A stretch of DNA of 64,000 nucleotides. Source: Arenicola marina. Lineage: Eukaryota; Annelida; Polychaeta; Arenicolidae. The stretch lies in assembly GCA_964019135.1 (NCBI GenBank), contig OZ025256.1, forward strand, positions 35,870,035 to 35,934,034, given 5' to 3'. Of this stretch, positions 38,901 to 45,925 are shown piece after piece (within the stretch, counting starts at the first letter, position 1; every line of letters begins with the position of its first letter). A model generated the notes under the pieces. It did not search any database. It saw only the letters and a program-made list of their open reading frames with translations, and had not been told where the DNA came from. Made by a program: the position numbers and the translations under genes.

Positions 38901-39872
38901 TACAAGTTCCGCAAGTCATTCATCACCTCCCTCAACCCGGACACCAGGGCAACGAATCTCTCTCAAACAGGTTAGCACAGCCATCGTGGGGCTGCGGCGT
39001 CTGCCAACAGTGCCGGCAACATGGCCATACGATTTGTAAGGTAGACACACTGGTTTCAAGTTCACTGGCTTCATACGGCAGTGTTTGTTGTGGATATCGT
39101 TTTAAAATGGTGCAGATCGGCATTGTAGTCGATGAAAATAACGAACTGTTATGATGGTAGGGCAGGTCCCGAATGTATAAGATATGTTGCTGTTTATTGA
39201 CGAAGACAGCAATAGGACCTTGTGTCACACGCGTAAACATAACGGCGGCAAACACTATGTATAGATTCTGTCCTCGGTGTCAGTTTACACGTGTCGTATA
39301 TACAAATACAGGACAGTGAATTAGTCTCACTGATGTAAGAACTGAGAGTAAATGACGGGACAGTAAGATAAGTCCATGGTTACCCGGCAAGATATTAAGA
39401 TACCATTGTCCCACGTATAACTCAGTAAACAAATTGGAAACGTTTGCTACCAACCAGCCTAAGTCGATCGATCATTTTATCAAAATTCAAAAATGTCTCC
39501 CTGTTAATTTAGCATATATGTGATAAGTAGATTAAATTCGTCTAATTATCTGTCCAGTATATGTACAGACGTATATTTCGTAACATCCAAATTGTTCAGT
39601 TTGTCACCTGATACGACGCTCTGAGGATTCAAATCTAAATTTCAGATGACAAATCGTACCATAGCACATCGGATTATGTGTCGCACTCACACCACGTGAC
39701 CAAGGGTCCGGGCCCCTCAGACCGGATGCTGATGGAGACTTACCCCGCGGCGGCCCACAACGGCAGGTGCGCCAGGGCTGCTGGCCAGCACAGGACCATT
39801 CCCCTCCTCGTGGTCAACGACTGCTCCAAGCCGGAGCGACTCGCCGACTGCGACTACGAGTCAGACTCATAG
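5872..39872 (+). CDS. gene 1: LDLa-LRR-rhodopsin-type receptor (relaxin-receptor/GRL101-like), 5' partial
   Basis: Join: 5872-5991, 6611-6730, 20379-20516, 21481-21600, 22150-22267, 22733-22807, 23143-23214, 26833-26904, 27820-27891, 28244-28315, 28736-28807, 29079-29150, 29525-29723, 30008-30664, 38793-38970, 39646-39872. The N-cap exon is 22150-22267. All junctions are GT-AG, all phases match, and the joined frame is 794 residues with a TAG stop. Domains by residue of this partial protein: four LDLa (1-167), LRR N-cap (about 168-206), seven LRRs (206-375), C-cap with C383-C384 (375-402), TM1 with G425-N426, TM2 with D454, C488 and C566 as the expected extracellular disulfide pair, DRF at 512-514 in place of DRY, TM6 with TDFCCWVP at 636-643, NPILY at 677-681, and a C-tail ending DYESDS. 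By family knowledge this is a plasma-membrane G-protein-coupled receptor whose ectodomain binds a peptide or glycoprotein ligand. Ligand and G protein are not predictable from sequence. The signal peptide and any earlier LDLa exons lie left of the window. Confidence 0.88.
6025..6435. repeat. 55-bp minisatellite with CRE palindromes
   Basis: About seven copies of a 55-bp unit in the intron between LDLa exons 1 and 2. Each contains ATGAGTGACGGG, CAATGGGGTTAGCATGA and the palindrome TGACGTCA. Perfect TGACGTCA copies start at 6061, 6116, 6171, 6226, 6281 and 6336. The seventh position (6391) reads TGGCGTCA. The unit also holds GTCAGCAGTATGAGTGAC, which resembles the end of the preceding exon (ATGAGTGACGAG at 5970) plus its donor (GTCAGTAG at 5992). 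The array may therefore descend from that exon-intron junction. Confidence 0.92.
6611..6730 (+). CDS. gene 1 exon: LDLa domain 2
   Basis: A phase 1-1 exon of 120 bp, acceptor CACCGTGCAG ending at 6610 and donor GTATGT at 6731. The split codon joins the previous exon as G|CC (Ala). It encodes a six-cysteine LDLa module running from TFACPPG to the canonical calcium box CLDGSDEVDC. The SDE acidic triplet is intact, so calcium-dependent folding is expected. The donor is followed by a C-rich tract. Confidence 0.9.
6731..6967 (+). other. start of the 13.6-kb intron, C-rich tract then unique sequence
   Basis: Intron sequence between LDLa exon 2 and the 35-bp array. It has a run of C residues near 6745-6757, then ordinary unique sequence to about 6965. 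No exon is seen. Confidence 0.6.
6968..20097. repeat. 35-bp minisatellite, about 375 copies, 13.1 kb, intronic
   Basis: A regular 35-bp unit fills nearly all of the intron between LDLa exons 2 and 3. The main form contains CATGTGGCCATCCTTGTAT followed by ACCCAGCAGGGTCCGA. The first part (to about 7450) is a variant with CTTGTGGCCATCCTTGTACA and CACTGCAGGGCCCCA. Variant units (CATGGTCCCA versus CAGGGTCCGA, GTATGCTAAG, CACTGCAGGG) form patterns that recur at 5,040, 4,830, 6,090 and 1,260 bp, all multiples of 35, so there are higher-order duplications. Open frames on both strands (up to 985 codons) arise because the unit lacks stops in several frames. They are not genes. Confidence 0.97.
20098..20378 (+). 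other. unique intron sequence before LDLa exon 3
   Basis: 281 bp of non-repetitive intron after the 35-bp array. It ends in a pyrimidine-rich stretch and the acceptor GGTTGGTCAG at 20369-20378. A second AG four bases on (ACAG) would shift the frame, so 20379 is chosen. No further exon is seen. Confidence 0.6.
20379..20516 (+). CDS. gene 1 exon: LDLa domain 3 (divergent)
   Basis: A phase 1-1 exon of 138 bp, donor GTAAGTAG at 20517. It encodes a six-cysteine LDLa-like module starting RKSCREEEFRC and containing NNGQCVPRDHVC. An extra stretch between cysteines 4 and 5 makes it 18 bp longer than its neighbours. The acidic calcium box is degraded: CIDNSHLIPC replaces the expected DxSDExxC, so calcium binding here is doubtful. 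The last 28 bases of the exon (20489-20516) are also the first part of the tandem unit that follows. This is the clearest exon-boundary minisatellite in the window. Confidence 0.86.
20489..21341. repeat. 44-bp minisatellite made of exon end plus donor site
   Basis: About 19 tandem copies of a 44-bp unit (43 bp in copies lacking one C). Copy 1 starts inside the LDLa-3 exon. Each unit reads ATAGACAACAGCCACCTCAT, then ACCCTGCA, then GTAAGTAGTCACTCCT. The native donor GCA|GTAAGT is thus repeated in most copies. Each unit also contains CTCCTATAG before ACAACAGCC, an AG that together with the donor brackets 24 nt. The last copy degrades at CACATCATAGAAG. Confidence 0.95.
21481..21600 (+). CDS. gene 1 exon: LDLa domain 4
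   Basis: A phase 1-1 exon of 120 bp, acceptor TTTTGTCAAG ending at 21480 and donor GTAAGT at 21601. It encodes DFSCGAGLFKCQNSYC, then a stretch through EEARVCDQMPDC, ending TLTDELNC. Six cysteines are present. The calcium box is partly kept (TDE instead of SDE, and Asn before the Ala-Thr). It is the last LDLa module before the leucine-rich repeats. Confidence 0.88.
21601..22149 (+). other. intron between LDLa 4 and LRR N-cap
   Basis: 549 bp of unique AT-rich intron with acceptor GTCCGGCAG at 22141-22149. I see no exon, RNA gene or tandem repeat in it. Confidence 0.6.
22150..22267 (+). CDS. gene 1 exon: LRR N-terminal cap
   Basis: 118 bp, phase 1 in and phase 2 out, so this exon switches between the two modular exon sets. 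It encodes QPCPYPSSNCTC followed by LDEVMDCRGRRLEDVP, a cysteine cluster (C-x6-C-x-C-x6-C) typical of LRRNT caps. The exon ends CTCTATAAATA|GTAAGT. Reading past the donor would give TAG at once, so splicing is required. The split Tyr codon is completed by the next exon. Confidence 0.87.
22268..22732 (+). other. intron before LRR 1
   Basis: 465 bp of intron. Apart from the small 28-bp repeat at 22611-22694 it is unique. The acceptor TCGTCTACAG ends at 22732. Confidence 0.6.
22611..22694. repeat. three copies of a 28-bp unit
   Basis: Three tandem copies of a unit starting GTGATAACAGACGGCT and ending GGTGGGAT, lying 38 bp upstream of the LRR 1 exon. This is a young or small array and could be a seed stage of the larger minisatellites. 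Confidence 0.9.
22733..22807 (+). CDS. gene 1 exon: LRR 1
   Basis: A phase 2-2 exon of 75 bp, three longer than the 72-bp standard of the following LRR exons. It encodes LLGGNLLNTTLGPNTF then DRHLDVVYL, fitting the LxxNxL...F...L pattern. Acceptor CTACAG, donor GTGAGT at 22808. Confidence 0.86.
22808..23142 (+). other. intron between LRR 1 and LRR 2
   Basis: 335 bp of unique AT-rich intron. The acceptor, preceded by a good pyrimidine tract (TTCTTTTTCTACTATCAG), ends at 23142. Nothing else is seen. Confidence 0.6.
23143..23214 (+). CDS. gene 1 exon: LRR 2
   Basis: A phase 2-2 exon of 72 bp encoding DISNNSLTSIGRGYF then MGLWRLNTL, a standard 24-residue repeat. The donor is GTGAGTAC at 23215. 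The final 21 bases of the exon (from 23194) plus the donor form the first copy of the 43-bp array that fills the next intron. Confidence 0.92.
23194..26735. repeat. 43/42-bp minisatellite made of LRR exon end plus donor site
   Basis: About 83 tandem copies starting inside the LRR 2 exon. The 43-bp form contains ACTGTGGAGACTGAACACACT then GTGAGTACCCAGCACATAG. From about 25450 a 42-bp form dominates, with GTGAGTACCCGTCACATAGC and TCCATGTGAGACTGAACAC. The strong donor ACT|GTGAGT recurs in nearly every unit. The 42-bp section is a multiple of three and so yields long spurious frames on both strands (25383-26273 area). The 43-bp section does not. Confidence 0.96.
26833..26904 (+). CDS. gene 1 exon: LRR 3
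   Basis: A phase 2-2 exon of 72 bp, acceptor GAGCATTTCAG ending at 26832 and donor GTGAGT at 26905. It encodes NLADNHLTVLQNGSF then LGLAGLNSL, a clean 24-residue LRR with the N-x-L core asparagine. Confidence 0.92.
26905..27819 (+). other. intron between LRR 3 and LRR 4
   Basis: 915 bp of unique intron containing short open frames without family features. It ends TTCTGCTGCAG at 27819. One TGACGTCA palindrome lies at 27724-27731. No repeat array is present, unlike the preceding intron. Confidence 0.6.
27820..27891 (+). CDS. gene 1 exon: LRR 4
   Basis: A phase 2-2 exon of 72 bp encoding YLDGNGIQRIEPFAF then IGLSSLKAL. Donor GTACGT at 27892, slightly off consensus. The LRR pattern is intact. 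Confidence 0.91.
27892..28243 (+). other. intron between LRR 4 and LRR 5
   Basis: 352 bp of unique intron with a duplicated acceptor at its 3' end (see 28208-28247). No exon or other repeat. Confidence 0.6.
28208..28247 (+). repeat. 20-bp tandem duplication of a 3' splice site
   Basis: Two perfect copies of TGTATTTCTCTCTCAGAGAT lie head to tail, each with pyrimidine tract and CAG. The second CAG (ending 28243) keeps the LRR frame. Use of the first (ending 28223) would add 20 nt and bring in a TGA after eight codons. Confidence 0.95.
28244..28315 (+). CDS. gene 1 exon: LRR 5
   Basis: A phase 2-2 exon of 72 bp encoding DLSHEHLLHIEMNTF then VGLRNIYKL. Donor GTAAGT at 28316. The consensus Asn is replaced by Glu in SHEHL, a mild departure from the LRR pattern. 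The start is fixed by frame at the second of two tandem acceptors. Confidence 0.9.
28316..28735 (+). other. intron between LRR 5 and LRR 6
   Basis: 420 bp of unique AT-rich intron ending TTATGTTCCAG. Nothing else is seen. Confidence 0.6.
28736..28807 (+). CDS. gene 1 exon: LRR 6
   Basis: A phase 2-2 exon of 72 bp encoding NLSHNHLTFIPNGAF then NGLQSMKHL, an intact LRR. Donor GTAAGT at 28808. Confidence 0.92.
29079..29150 (+). CDS. gene 1 exon: LRR 7
   Basis: A phase 2-2 exon of 72 bp, acceptor TTCGTTTCAG ending at 29078 and donor GTAAGT at 29151. It encodes DVSHNEVALIEESVF then HGMPSLSVL. This is the last full repeat before the C-cap. The 271-bp intron before it is unique. Confidence 0.91.
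29151..29524 (+). other. intron between LRR 7 and the C-cap/TM1 exon
   Basis: 374 bp of unique intron ending CACCGTGAAG at 29524, a weak acceptor with little pyrimidine. A TGACGTCA palindrome lies at 29500-29507, close to that acceptor. Confidence 0.55.
29525..29723 (+). CDS. gene 1 exon: LRR C-cap, hinge and TM1
   Basis: 199 bp, phase 2 in and phase 0 out, donor GTATGA at 29724. It begins YTDEFRFCCLA, the hinge/C-cap motif shared by LGR-type receptors, with further cysteines at 392 and 402 of the partial protein. TM1 follows (about residues 410-432) with the G425-N426 signature of rhodopsin-family TM1. A basic turn (WRMRDTRDGK) then leads into the first intracellular loop. Confidence 0.9.
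30008..30664 (+). CDS. gene 1 exon: TM2 to TM6
   Basis: 657 bp, phase 0-0, acceptor TCGCTGTAG ending at 30007 and donor GTAACC at 30665. It encodes five membrane segments. TM2 carries NLAVGD with the conserved Asp454. C488 at the top of TM3 and C566 in the second extracellular loop are placed to form the family disulfide. TM3 ends TMDRF (512-514), the DRY position with Phe as in LGR/relaxin receptors. TM6 carries TDFCCWVPI (636-644). The third intracellular loop is short and basic (RRTRAAARSPQMK). GC content and third-position GC are high compared with the flanking introns, as expected for a constrained exon. Confidence 0.95.
30841..38535. repeat. 30-bp minisatellite, about 255 copies, TM6-TM7 intron
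   Basis: A tandem unit of 30 bp reading CGCTGCCATGTTATACTGAC then CGACAATGAT. Common variants are ATCAC/ATCGC, CTGACC/CTGACA/CGGACA/CCGACA and a TGTCATG form. The unit is a multiple of three, so frames stay open for up to 1,508 codons on the minus strand (AIIVGQYNMA-type) and 1,010 on the plus strand (DNDRCHVILT-type). A 1-bp deletion near 36970 and others near 31327 and 32430 break them, with no sign of frame protection. Between the TM6 exon and the array, 30665-30840 is unique intron. Confidence 0.97.
38536..38792 (+). other. unique intron sequence before the TM7 exon
   Basis: 257 bp of non-repetitive intron ending CCTGTGATTGGCAG at 38792. No other feature is seen. Confidence 0.6.
38793..38970 (+). 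CDS. gene 1 exon: TM7 and proximal C-tail
   Basis: 178 bp, phase 0 to 1, donor GTTAGC at 38971. It encodes VFAWIAVFVLPLNAAVNPIL with the NPILY signature at 677-681. A basic helix-8-like stretch follows (ARKKAYKFRKSF), and the exon ends DTRATNLSQT. It is strikingly like the minus-strand exon at 63507-63690: by eye about 45 of 59 aligned residues match, and the other copy has two extra residues. Confidence 0.93.
38971..39645 (+). other. last intron of gene 1
   Basis: 675 bp of unique AT-rich intron ending TCTAAATTTCAG at 39645. The equivalent intron in gene 2 is about 11.8 kb and almost wholly minisatellite. Retaining this intron would give TAG after the GGT codon. Confidence 0.65.
39646..39872 (+). 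CDS. gene 1 last exon: cytoplasmic C-tail and stop
   Basis: 227 bp, phase 1 in, stop TAG at 39870-39872. It encodes a tail of about 75 residues, rich in Ser, His and charged residues, that starts DDKSYHSTSDYVSHSHH and ends in the acidic CDYESDS. The Ser/Thr-rich tail suggests phosphorylation sites, but no specific motif is certain. Its length equals that of the last exon of gene 2, whose end reads GYESDK. Confidence 0.88.
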
Positions 39873-40162
39873 ACGGGGTCCAGGGCTCACCTTGGACACC
39901 CGTCGTTGGCGTTTGATGCAATCATTACTTGGGTGGCAATACATGCTGGGCAACGTATTGTACATATTTGTAGCCCCTGGCCTGTATTGTAATATTTATT
40001 GTCGATGCCAAGTAACGTAACTAAGCCATATTAACTCTAGTTGGGGTCAATCAAGTATTGTTTTAGATTAAGTTCTGGTTCTGTGTGAGATTGGCCAGGA
40101 CCGAAAGGGAACCTTTGTGATAGTATGGGATTGAGGTGCACGAGCTCGCACGCGAACGAGTC
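39873..40162 (+). other. presumed 3' untranslated sequence of gene 1
   Basis: 290 bp of unique sequence directly after the stop codon. No AATAAA is present here, so the polyadenylation site must be non-canonical or lie farther on, beyond or within the 37-bp array. Confidence 0.5.
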
Positions 40163-43100
40163 TATACGGTAGAGGTTTGGGGACGTAGTCTCCAGGCTTT
40201 ATACATTAGAGGTTTGGGGACGATGTTTCCAGGCTTTATACAGTAGAGGTTTGGGGACGATGTCTCCAGGCTGTTTACAGTGAAGGTTTGGGGACGATGT
40301 CCCTTGGTTTTATACATTAGAGGTTTGGGGACGATGTCTCCAGGCTTTTTACAGTAGAGGTTTGGGGACGATGTTTCCAGGCTTTTTACAGTAGAGGTTT
40401 GGGGACGATGTTTCCAGGCTTTTTACAGTAGAGGTTTGGGGACGATGTTTCCAGGCTTTTTGCAGTAGAAGTTTGGGGACGATGTCTCCAGGCTTTTTAC
40501 AGTAGAGGTTTTGGGACGATGTTTCCAGGCTTTTTACAGTAGAGGTTTTGGGACGATGTCTCCAGGCTTTTTGCAGTAGAGGTTTGGGGACGATGTTTCC
40601 AGGCTTTATACAGTAGAGGTTTGGGAACGATGTCTCCAGGCTTTTTACAGTAGAGGTTTTGGAACGATGTTTCCAGGCTTTTTACAGTAGAGGTTTGGGG
40701 ACGATGTCTCCAGGTTTTTTACAGTAGAGGTTTGGGGACGATGTTTTTAGGCTTTTTAAAGGAAAGGTTTGGGGACGATGTCTCCAGGCTGTTTACAGTA
40801 AAGGTTTGGGGACGATGTTTCCAGGCTTTATACAATAAAGGTTTGGGGACGTAGTCTCCAGGCTTTATACATTAGAGGTTTGGGGACGATGTTTCCAGGC
40901 TTTATACAGTAGATGTTTGGGGACGATGTTTCCAGGCTTTTTACAGTAGATGTTTGGGGACGTTGTTTCCAGGCTTTTTGCAGTAGAAGTTTGGGGACGA
41001 TGTTTCCAGGCTTTTTACAGTAGAGGTTTGGGGACGATGTCTCCAGACTTTTTACAGTAGAGGTTTTGGGACGATGTTTCCAGGCTTTTTACAGTAGAGG
41101 TTTGGGGACGATGTCTCCAGGCTGTTTAAAGTAGAGGTTTGGGGACGATGTTTTCAGGCTTTTTAAAGGAAAGGTTTGGGGACGATGTCTCCAGGCTGTT
41201 TACAGTAAAGGTTTGGGGACGATGTCTCCAGGTTTTTTACAGTAGAGTTTTGGGGACGATGTTTTCAGGCTTTTTAAAGGAGAGGTTTGTGGACGATGTC
41301 TCCAGGCTGTTTACAGTAAAGGTTTGGGGACGATGTCTCCAGGCTTTTTACAGTAGAGGTTTCGGGACGATGTTTCCAGGCTTTATACATTAGAGGTTTG
41401 GGGACGATGTTTCCAGGCTTTTTACAGTAGAGGTTTGGGGACGATGTTTCCAGGCTTTTTACAGTAGAGGTTTGGGGACGATGTTTCCAGGCTTTTTACA
41501 GTAGAGGTTTGGGGACGATGTCTCCAGGCTTTTTACGGTAAAGTTTTGGGGACGATATCTCTAGGCTTCTTACGGTAAAGGTTTGGGGACGATGTTTCCA
41601 GGCTTTATACAGTAGAGGTTTGGGGACGATGTCTCCAGGTTTTTTATAGTAGATGTTTGGGGACGATGTTTCCAGGCTTTATACATTAGAGGTTTGGGGA
41701 CGATGTTTCCAGGCTTTTTACAGTAGAGGTTTGGGGACGATGTTTCCAGGCTTTTTACAGTAGAGGTTTGGGGACGATGTTTCCAGGCTTTTTACAGTAG
41801 AGGTTTGGGGACGATGTCTCCAGGTTTTTTATAGTAGATGTTTGGGGACGATGTTTCCAGGCTTTTTACAGTAGAGGTTTGGGGACGATGTCTCCAGGCT
41901 GTTTACAGTAAAGGTTTGGGGACGATGTCTCCAGGTTTTTTACAGTAGAGTTTTGGGGACGATGTTTTCAGGCTTTTTAAAGGAGAGGTTTGTGGACGAT
42001 GTCTCCAGGCTGTTTACAGTAAAGGTTTGGGGACGATGTCTCCAGGCTTTTTACAGTAGAGGTTTCGGGACGATGTTTCCAGGCTTTATACATTAGAGGT
42101 TTGGGGACGATGTTTCCAGGCTTTTTACAGTAGAGGTTTGGGGACGATGTTTCCAGGCTTTTTACAGTAGAGGTTTGGGGACGATGTTTCCAGGCTTTTT
42201 ACAGTAGAGGTTTGGGGACGATGTCTCCAGGCTTTTTACGGTAAAGTTTTGGGGACGATATCTCTAGGCTTCTTACGGTAAAGGTTTGGGGACGATGTTT
42301 CCAGGCTTTATACAGTAGAGGTTTGGGGACGATGTCTCCAGGTTTTTTATAGTAGATGTTTGGGGACGATGTTTCCAGGCTTTTTACAGTAGAGGTTTGG
42401 GGACGATGTCTCCAGGCTTTTTACGGTAAAGTTTTGGGGACGATGTCTCCAGGCTTTTTACGGTAAAGGTTTGGGGACGATGTTTCCAGGCTTTTTACAG
42501 TAGAGGTTTGGGGACGATGTTTCCAGGCTTTATACAGTAGAGGTTTGGGGATGATGTCTCCAGGCTTTTTACGGTAAAGTTTTGGGGACGATGTCTCCAG
42601 GCTTTTTACGGTAAAGGTTTGGGGACGATGTTTCCAGGCTTTATCCAGTAGAGGTTTGGGGACGATGTCTCCAGGCTTTTTACAGTAGATGTTTGGGGAC
42701 GATGTTTCCAGGCTTTTTACAGTAGAGGTTTGGGGACGATGTTTCCAGGCTTTATACAGTAGAGGTTTGGGGACGATGTCTCCAGGCTTTATACAGTAGA
42801 GGTTTGGGGACGATGTTTCCAGGCTTTTTACAGTAGAGGTTTGGGGACGATGTTTCCAGGCTTTATACAGTAGAGGTTTGGGGACGATGTTTCCAGGCTT
42901 TATACAGTAGAGGTTTGGGGACGATGTCTCCAGGCTTTTTACAGTAGAGGTTTGGGGACGATGTTTCCAGGCTTTTTACGGTAGAGGTTTGGGGACGATG
43001 TCTCCAGGCTTTATACAGTAGAGGTTTGGGGACGATGTTTCCAGGCTTTATACAGTAGAGGTTTGGGGACGATGTCTCCAGGCTTTTTACAGTAGAGGTT

Positions 43101-44738
43101 TGGGGACGATGTTTCCAGGCTTTATACAGTAGAGGTTTGGGGACGATGTTTCCAGGCTTTTTACAGTAGAGGTTTGGGGACGATGTCTCCAGGCTTTATA
43201 CAGTAGAGGTTTGGGGACGATGTTTCCAGGCTTTTTACGGTAGAGGTTTGGGGACGATGTCTCCAGGCTTTTTACAGTAGAGGTTTGGGGACGATGTCTC
43301 CAGGCTTTTTACGGTAAAGTTTTGGGGACGATGTCTCCAGGCTTTTTACGGTAAAGGTTTGGGGACGATGTTTCCAGGCTTTTTACAGTAGAGGTTTGGG
43401 GACGATGTTTCCAGGCTTTATACAGTAGAGGTTTGGGGACGATGTCTCCAGGCTTTTTACGGTAGAGGTTTGGGGACGATGTCTCCAGGCTTTTTACAGT
43501 AGAGGTTTGGGGACGATGTTTCCAGGCTTTATACAGTAGAGGTTTGGGGACGATGTCTCCAGGCTTTTTACAGTAGAGGTTTGGGGACGATGTTTCCAGG
43601 CTTTTTACGGTAGAGGTTTGGGGACGATGTCTCCAGGCTTTTTACAGTAGAGGTTTGGGGACGATGTTTCCAGGCTTTTTACAGTAGAGGTTTGGGGACG
43701 ATGTCTCCAGGCTTTTTACAGTAGAGGTTTGGGGACGATGTTTCCAGGCTTTATACAGTAGAGGTTTGGGGACGATGTTTCCAGGCTTTATACAGTAGAG
43801 GTTTGGGGACGATGTTTCCAGGCTTTATACAGTAGAGGTTGGGGGACGATGTTTCCAGGCTTTTTACAGTAGAGGTTTGGGGACGATGTTTCCAGGCTTT
43901 ATACAGTAGAGGTTTGGGGACGATGTCTCCAGGCTTTTTACAGTAGAGGTTTGGGGACGATGTTTCCAGGCTTTTTACAGTAGAGGTTTGGGGACGATGT
44001 TTCCAGGCTTTATACAGTAGAGGTTTGGGGACGATGTTTCCAGGCTTTATACAGTAGAGGTTGGGGGACGATGTTTCCAGGCTTTTTACAGTAGAGGTTT
44101 GGGGACGATGTCTCCAGGCTTTTTACAGTAGAGGTTTGGGGACGATGTTTCCAGGCTTTTTACGGTAGAGGTTTTTGGACGATGTCTCCAGGCTTTTTAC
44201 AGTAGAGGTTTGGGGACGAAGTTTCCAGGCTTTTTACGGTAGAGGTTTGGGGACGATGTTTCCATGCTTTTTACAGTAGAGGTTTGGGGACGATGTTTCC
44301 AGGCTTTTTACAGTAGAGGTTTTTGGACGATGTTTCCAGGCTTTATACAGTAGAGGTTTGGGGATGATGTCTCCAGGCTTTTTACGGTAAAGTTTTGGGG
44401 ACGATGTCTCCAGGCTTTTTACAGTAGAGGTTTGGGGACGATGTTTCCAGGCTTTATACAGTAGAGGTTTGGGGACGATGTCTCCAGGCTTTTTACAGTA
44501 GAGGTTTGGGGACGATGTCTCCAGGCTTTATACAGTAGAGGTTTGGGGACGATGTCTCCAGGCTTTTTACAGTAGAGGTTTGGGGACGATGTTTCCAGGC
44601 TTTTTACAGTAGAGGTTTGGGGACGATGTTTCCAGGCTTTATACAGTAGAGGTTTGGGGACGATGTCTCCAGGCTTTTTACAGTAGAGGTTTGGGGACGA
44701 TGTCTCCAGGCTTTTTACAGTAGAGGTTTGGGGACGAT
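40163..44738. repeat. 37-bp minisatellite, about 124 copies, downstream of gene 1
   Basis: A tandem unit of about 37 bp: GTAGAGGTTTGGGGACGATG then TTTCCAGGCTTTTTACA. Variants alternate TTTCC/TCTCC, TTTTTACA/TTTATACA and GGTAAAG/AGTAGAG. The plus strand is G/T-rich. One unit contains AATAAA (40834-40839). The array is either in a very long 3' UTR of gene 1 or intergenic. Confidence 0.96.
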
Positions 44739-44952
44739 ACCATGTCTGCATTGTGGTGTTATGTTCGCTGTTGTCGTTGTTGGCTTTCGGTGCGTTGTGT
44801 TCAGGTACCAATTGTGTGTCGCTGTTCAGCTAATGTGGTAAACCGCCGTTCAGTTACAGCCCTAAGGCTGAGCGGTGCCAAACAGGAGCGTGCGCAAGAT
44901 CGGGGGATAAAACTGTGGCTGACTCGTAGAGGCATCTCAGTATATTGCGATA
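44739..44952. other. unique intergenic sequence
   Basis: About 214 bp of unique sequence between the 37-bp array and the MITE-like element. A short open frame is present, but I see no gene. Confidence 0.5.
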
Positions 44953-45219
44953 CAGTGGCGGATCCAGTGGCGGGGGGTGGGGGCAGAGAGGGCACGCCCC
45001 ACCTTCGCTCGAAAATAGGCGAAAAAAAGGTATGTTCCCCCCCTTTCTATGAACGATGGGGCACAGTCATAATCTTTTCTTCCCCCCCCCCCCCAGTCGC
45101 ATGATACGTGCATGAATAATACCTCACCGCCCCCCTTCGCAAGTTTGTCACTGGATCCGCGCAGGGATAGTACCTAAGTAAATGCACCCCCCCCCCGCCC
45201 ATTCCTGGATCCGCCACGG
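44953..45219. mobile_element. short DNA-transposon-like element (MITE) with terminal inverted repeats
   Basis: The left end begins CAGTGGCGGATCCAGTGGCG followed by a G run. The right end is a C run, then CATTCCTGGATCCGCCACGG. The two ends are inverted relative to each other (GGCGGATCCAG versus CTGGATCCGCC), giving an element of about 267 bp with no coding capacity. Internal homopolymer C tracts (near 45086 and 45187) are typical of such non-autonomous elements. A second CTGGATCCGC lies inside at about 45152. TA dinucleotides lie just outside both ends, but I cannot confirm a target-site duplication. Confidence 0.7.
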
Positions 45220-45479
45220 CGGTATGTGTGTCGAGGCTGTTAGCGATGTATCACTGGTTCATCAATTGTTAACGACAACATGCTCCCGTATAGTGTATAC
45301 AGGTTAATAGCTAGTCGGATGTCGCGGTTACCTAACCAATGGCTGGTACTCCTAGCACGCCGAGACGAGGGCGAGGTGTGGAGTTGGGTCGGCAGGTCAC
45401 CCCATGTGAACCATTCAAGTCAAAGTGAGGCGAGGGGGTGTGACTATTAGGGGTACACGGCCGAAGTGCATTTCACGTA
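45220..45479. other. unique intergenic sequence
   Basis: 260 bp with no recognisable exon, RNA gene or repeat. Confidence 0.5.
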
Positions 45480-45625
45480 GGCGTTCTCCTACAGTGCCCC
45501 CCCCCAACCGGCGGTACGCGTGCCCCTGCCCCCCACCCCACCCCGTGGTAGGCGTTCCGCTGCCCCCCGCCTCCCCTTCACCCCCACCCGGCGGTAGGCC
45601 ACCCCGGCATGGACGGGACACACCC
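45480..45625. repeat. C-rich degenerate repeat, left copy
   Basis: Three to four degenerate copies of a GGCGGTAGGCGTTCCGCTGC-type unit separated by poly-C tracts, ending CCCCGGCATGG. The same unit forms a clearer array at 46961-47202. The minus strand carries several G runs. Confidence 0.75.
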
Positions 45626-45925
45626 CGTCACACCGTCCGTTGTCTGGTACGTAATGTAGGATACGCGAGGTACATGTGCCAGTTATGTAAACACCTCAAT
45701 GTGTTGCAATAAATTCTATTATAACATCACAGCTTGATATTTGTGTCCTAGTTTATACTGAGAGGGGGGTGGCTGGGGGGTCGAACGTCGCTGAGTTGTT
45801 AGCAAAATTTCATTGTGACTGGTGTTGTCCCGGTTTCAATCAGTTCTCAAGCGTCCACCTCATACTGGCGCCCGTTTCTGCACTGTCATGTCCTTTCCGG
45901 GGGCAACTAATCTACAGCTCTATAA
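45626..45925. other. unique intergenic sequence with an AATAAA
   Basis: About 300 bp of unique sequence between the C-rich block and the 29-bp array. It includes AATAAA at 45708-45713 followed by a T/G-containing stretch. Confidence 0.5.
45708..45713 (+). terminator. candidate polyadenylation signal for gene 1
   Basis: AATAAA followed after about 25 bp by TTGATATTTGTGTCC, a GT-rich downstream element. It is the first AATAAA outside a repeat after the gene 1 stop codon. If used, it would give a 3' UTR of about 5.8 kb that includes the whole 37-bp array. Distance makes this weak. Confidence 0.25.

Noticed and set aside
45425..45712. Small proline-rich open frame in the intergenic region
   Set aside because: It translates C-rich low-complexity repeat, with no family features or splice support.
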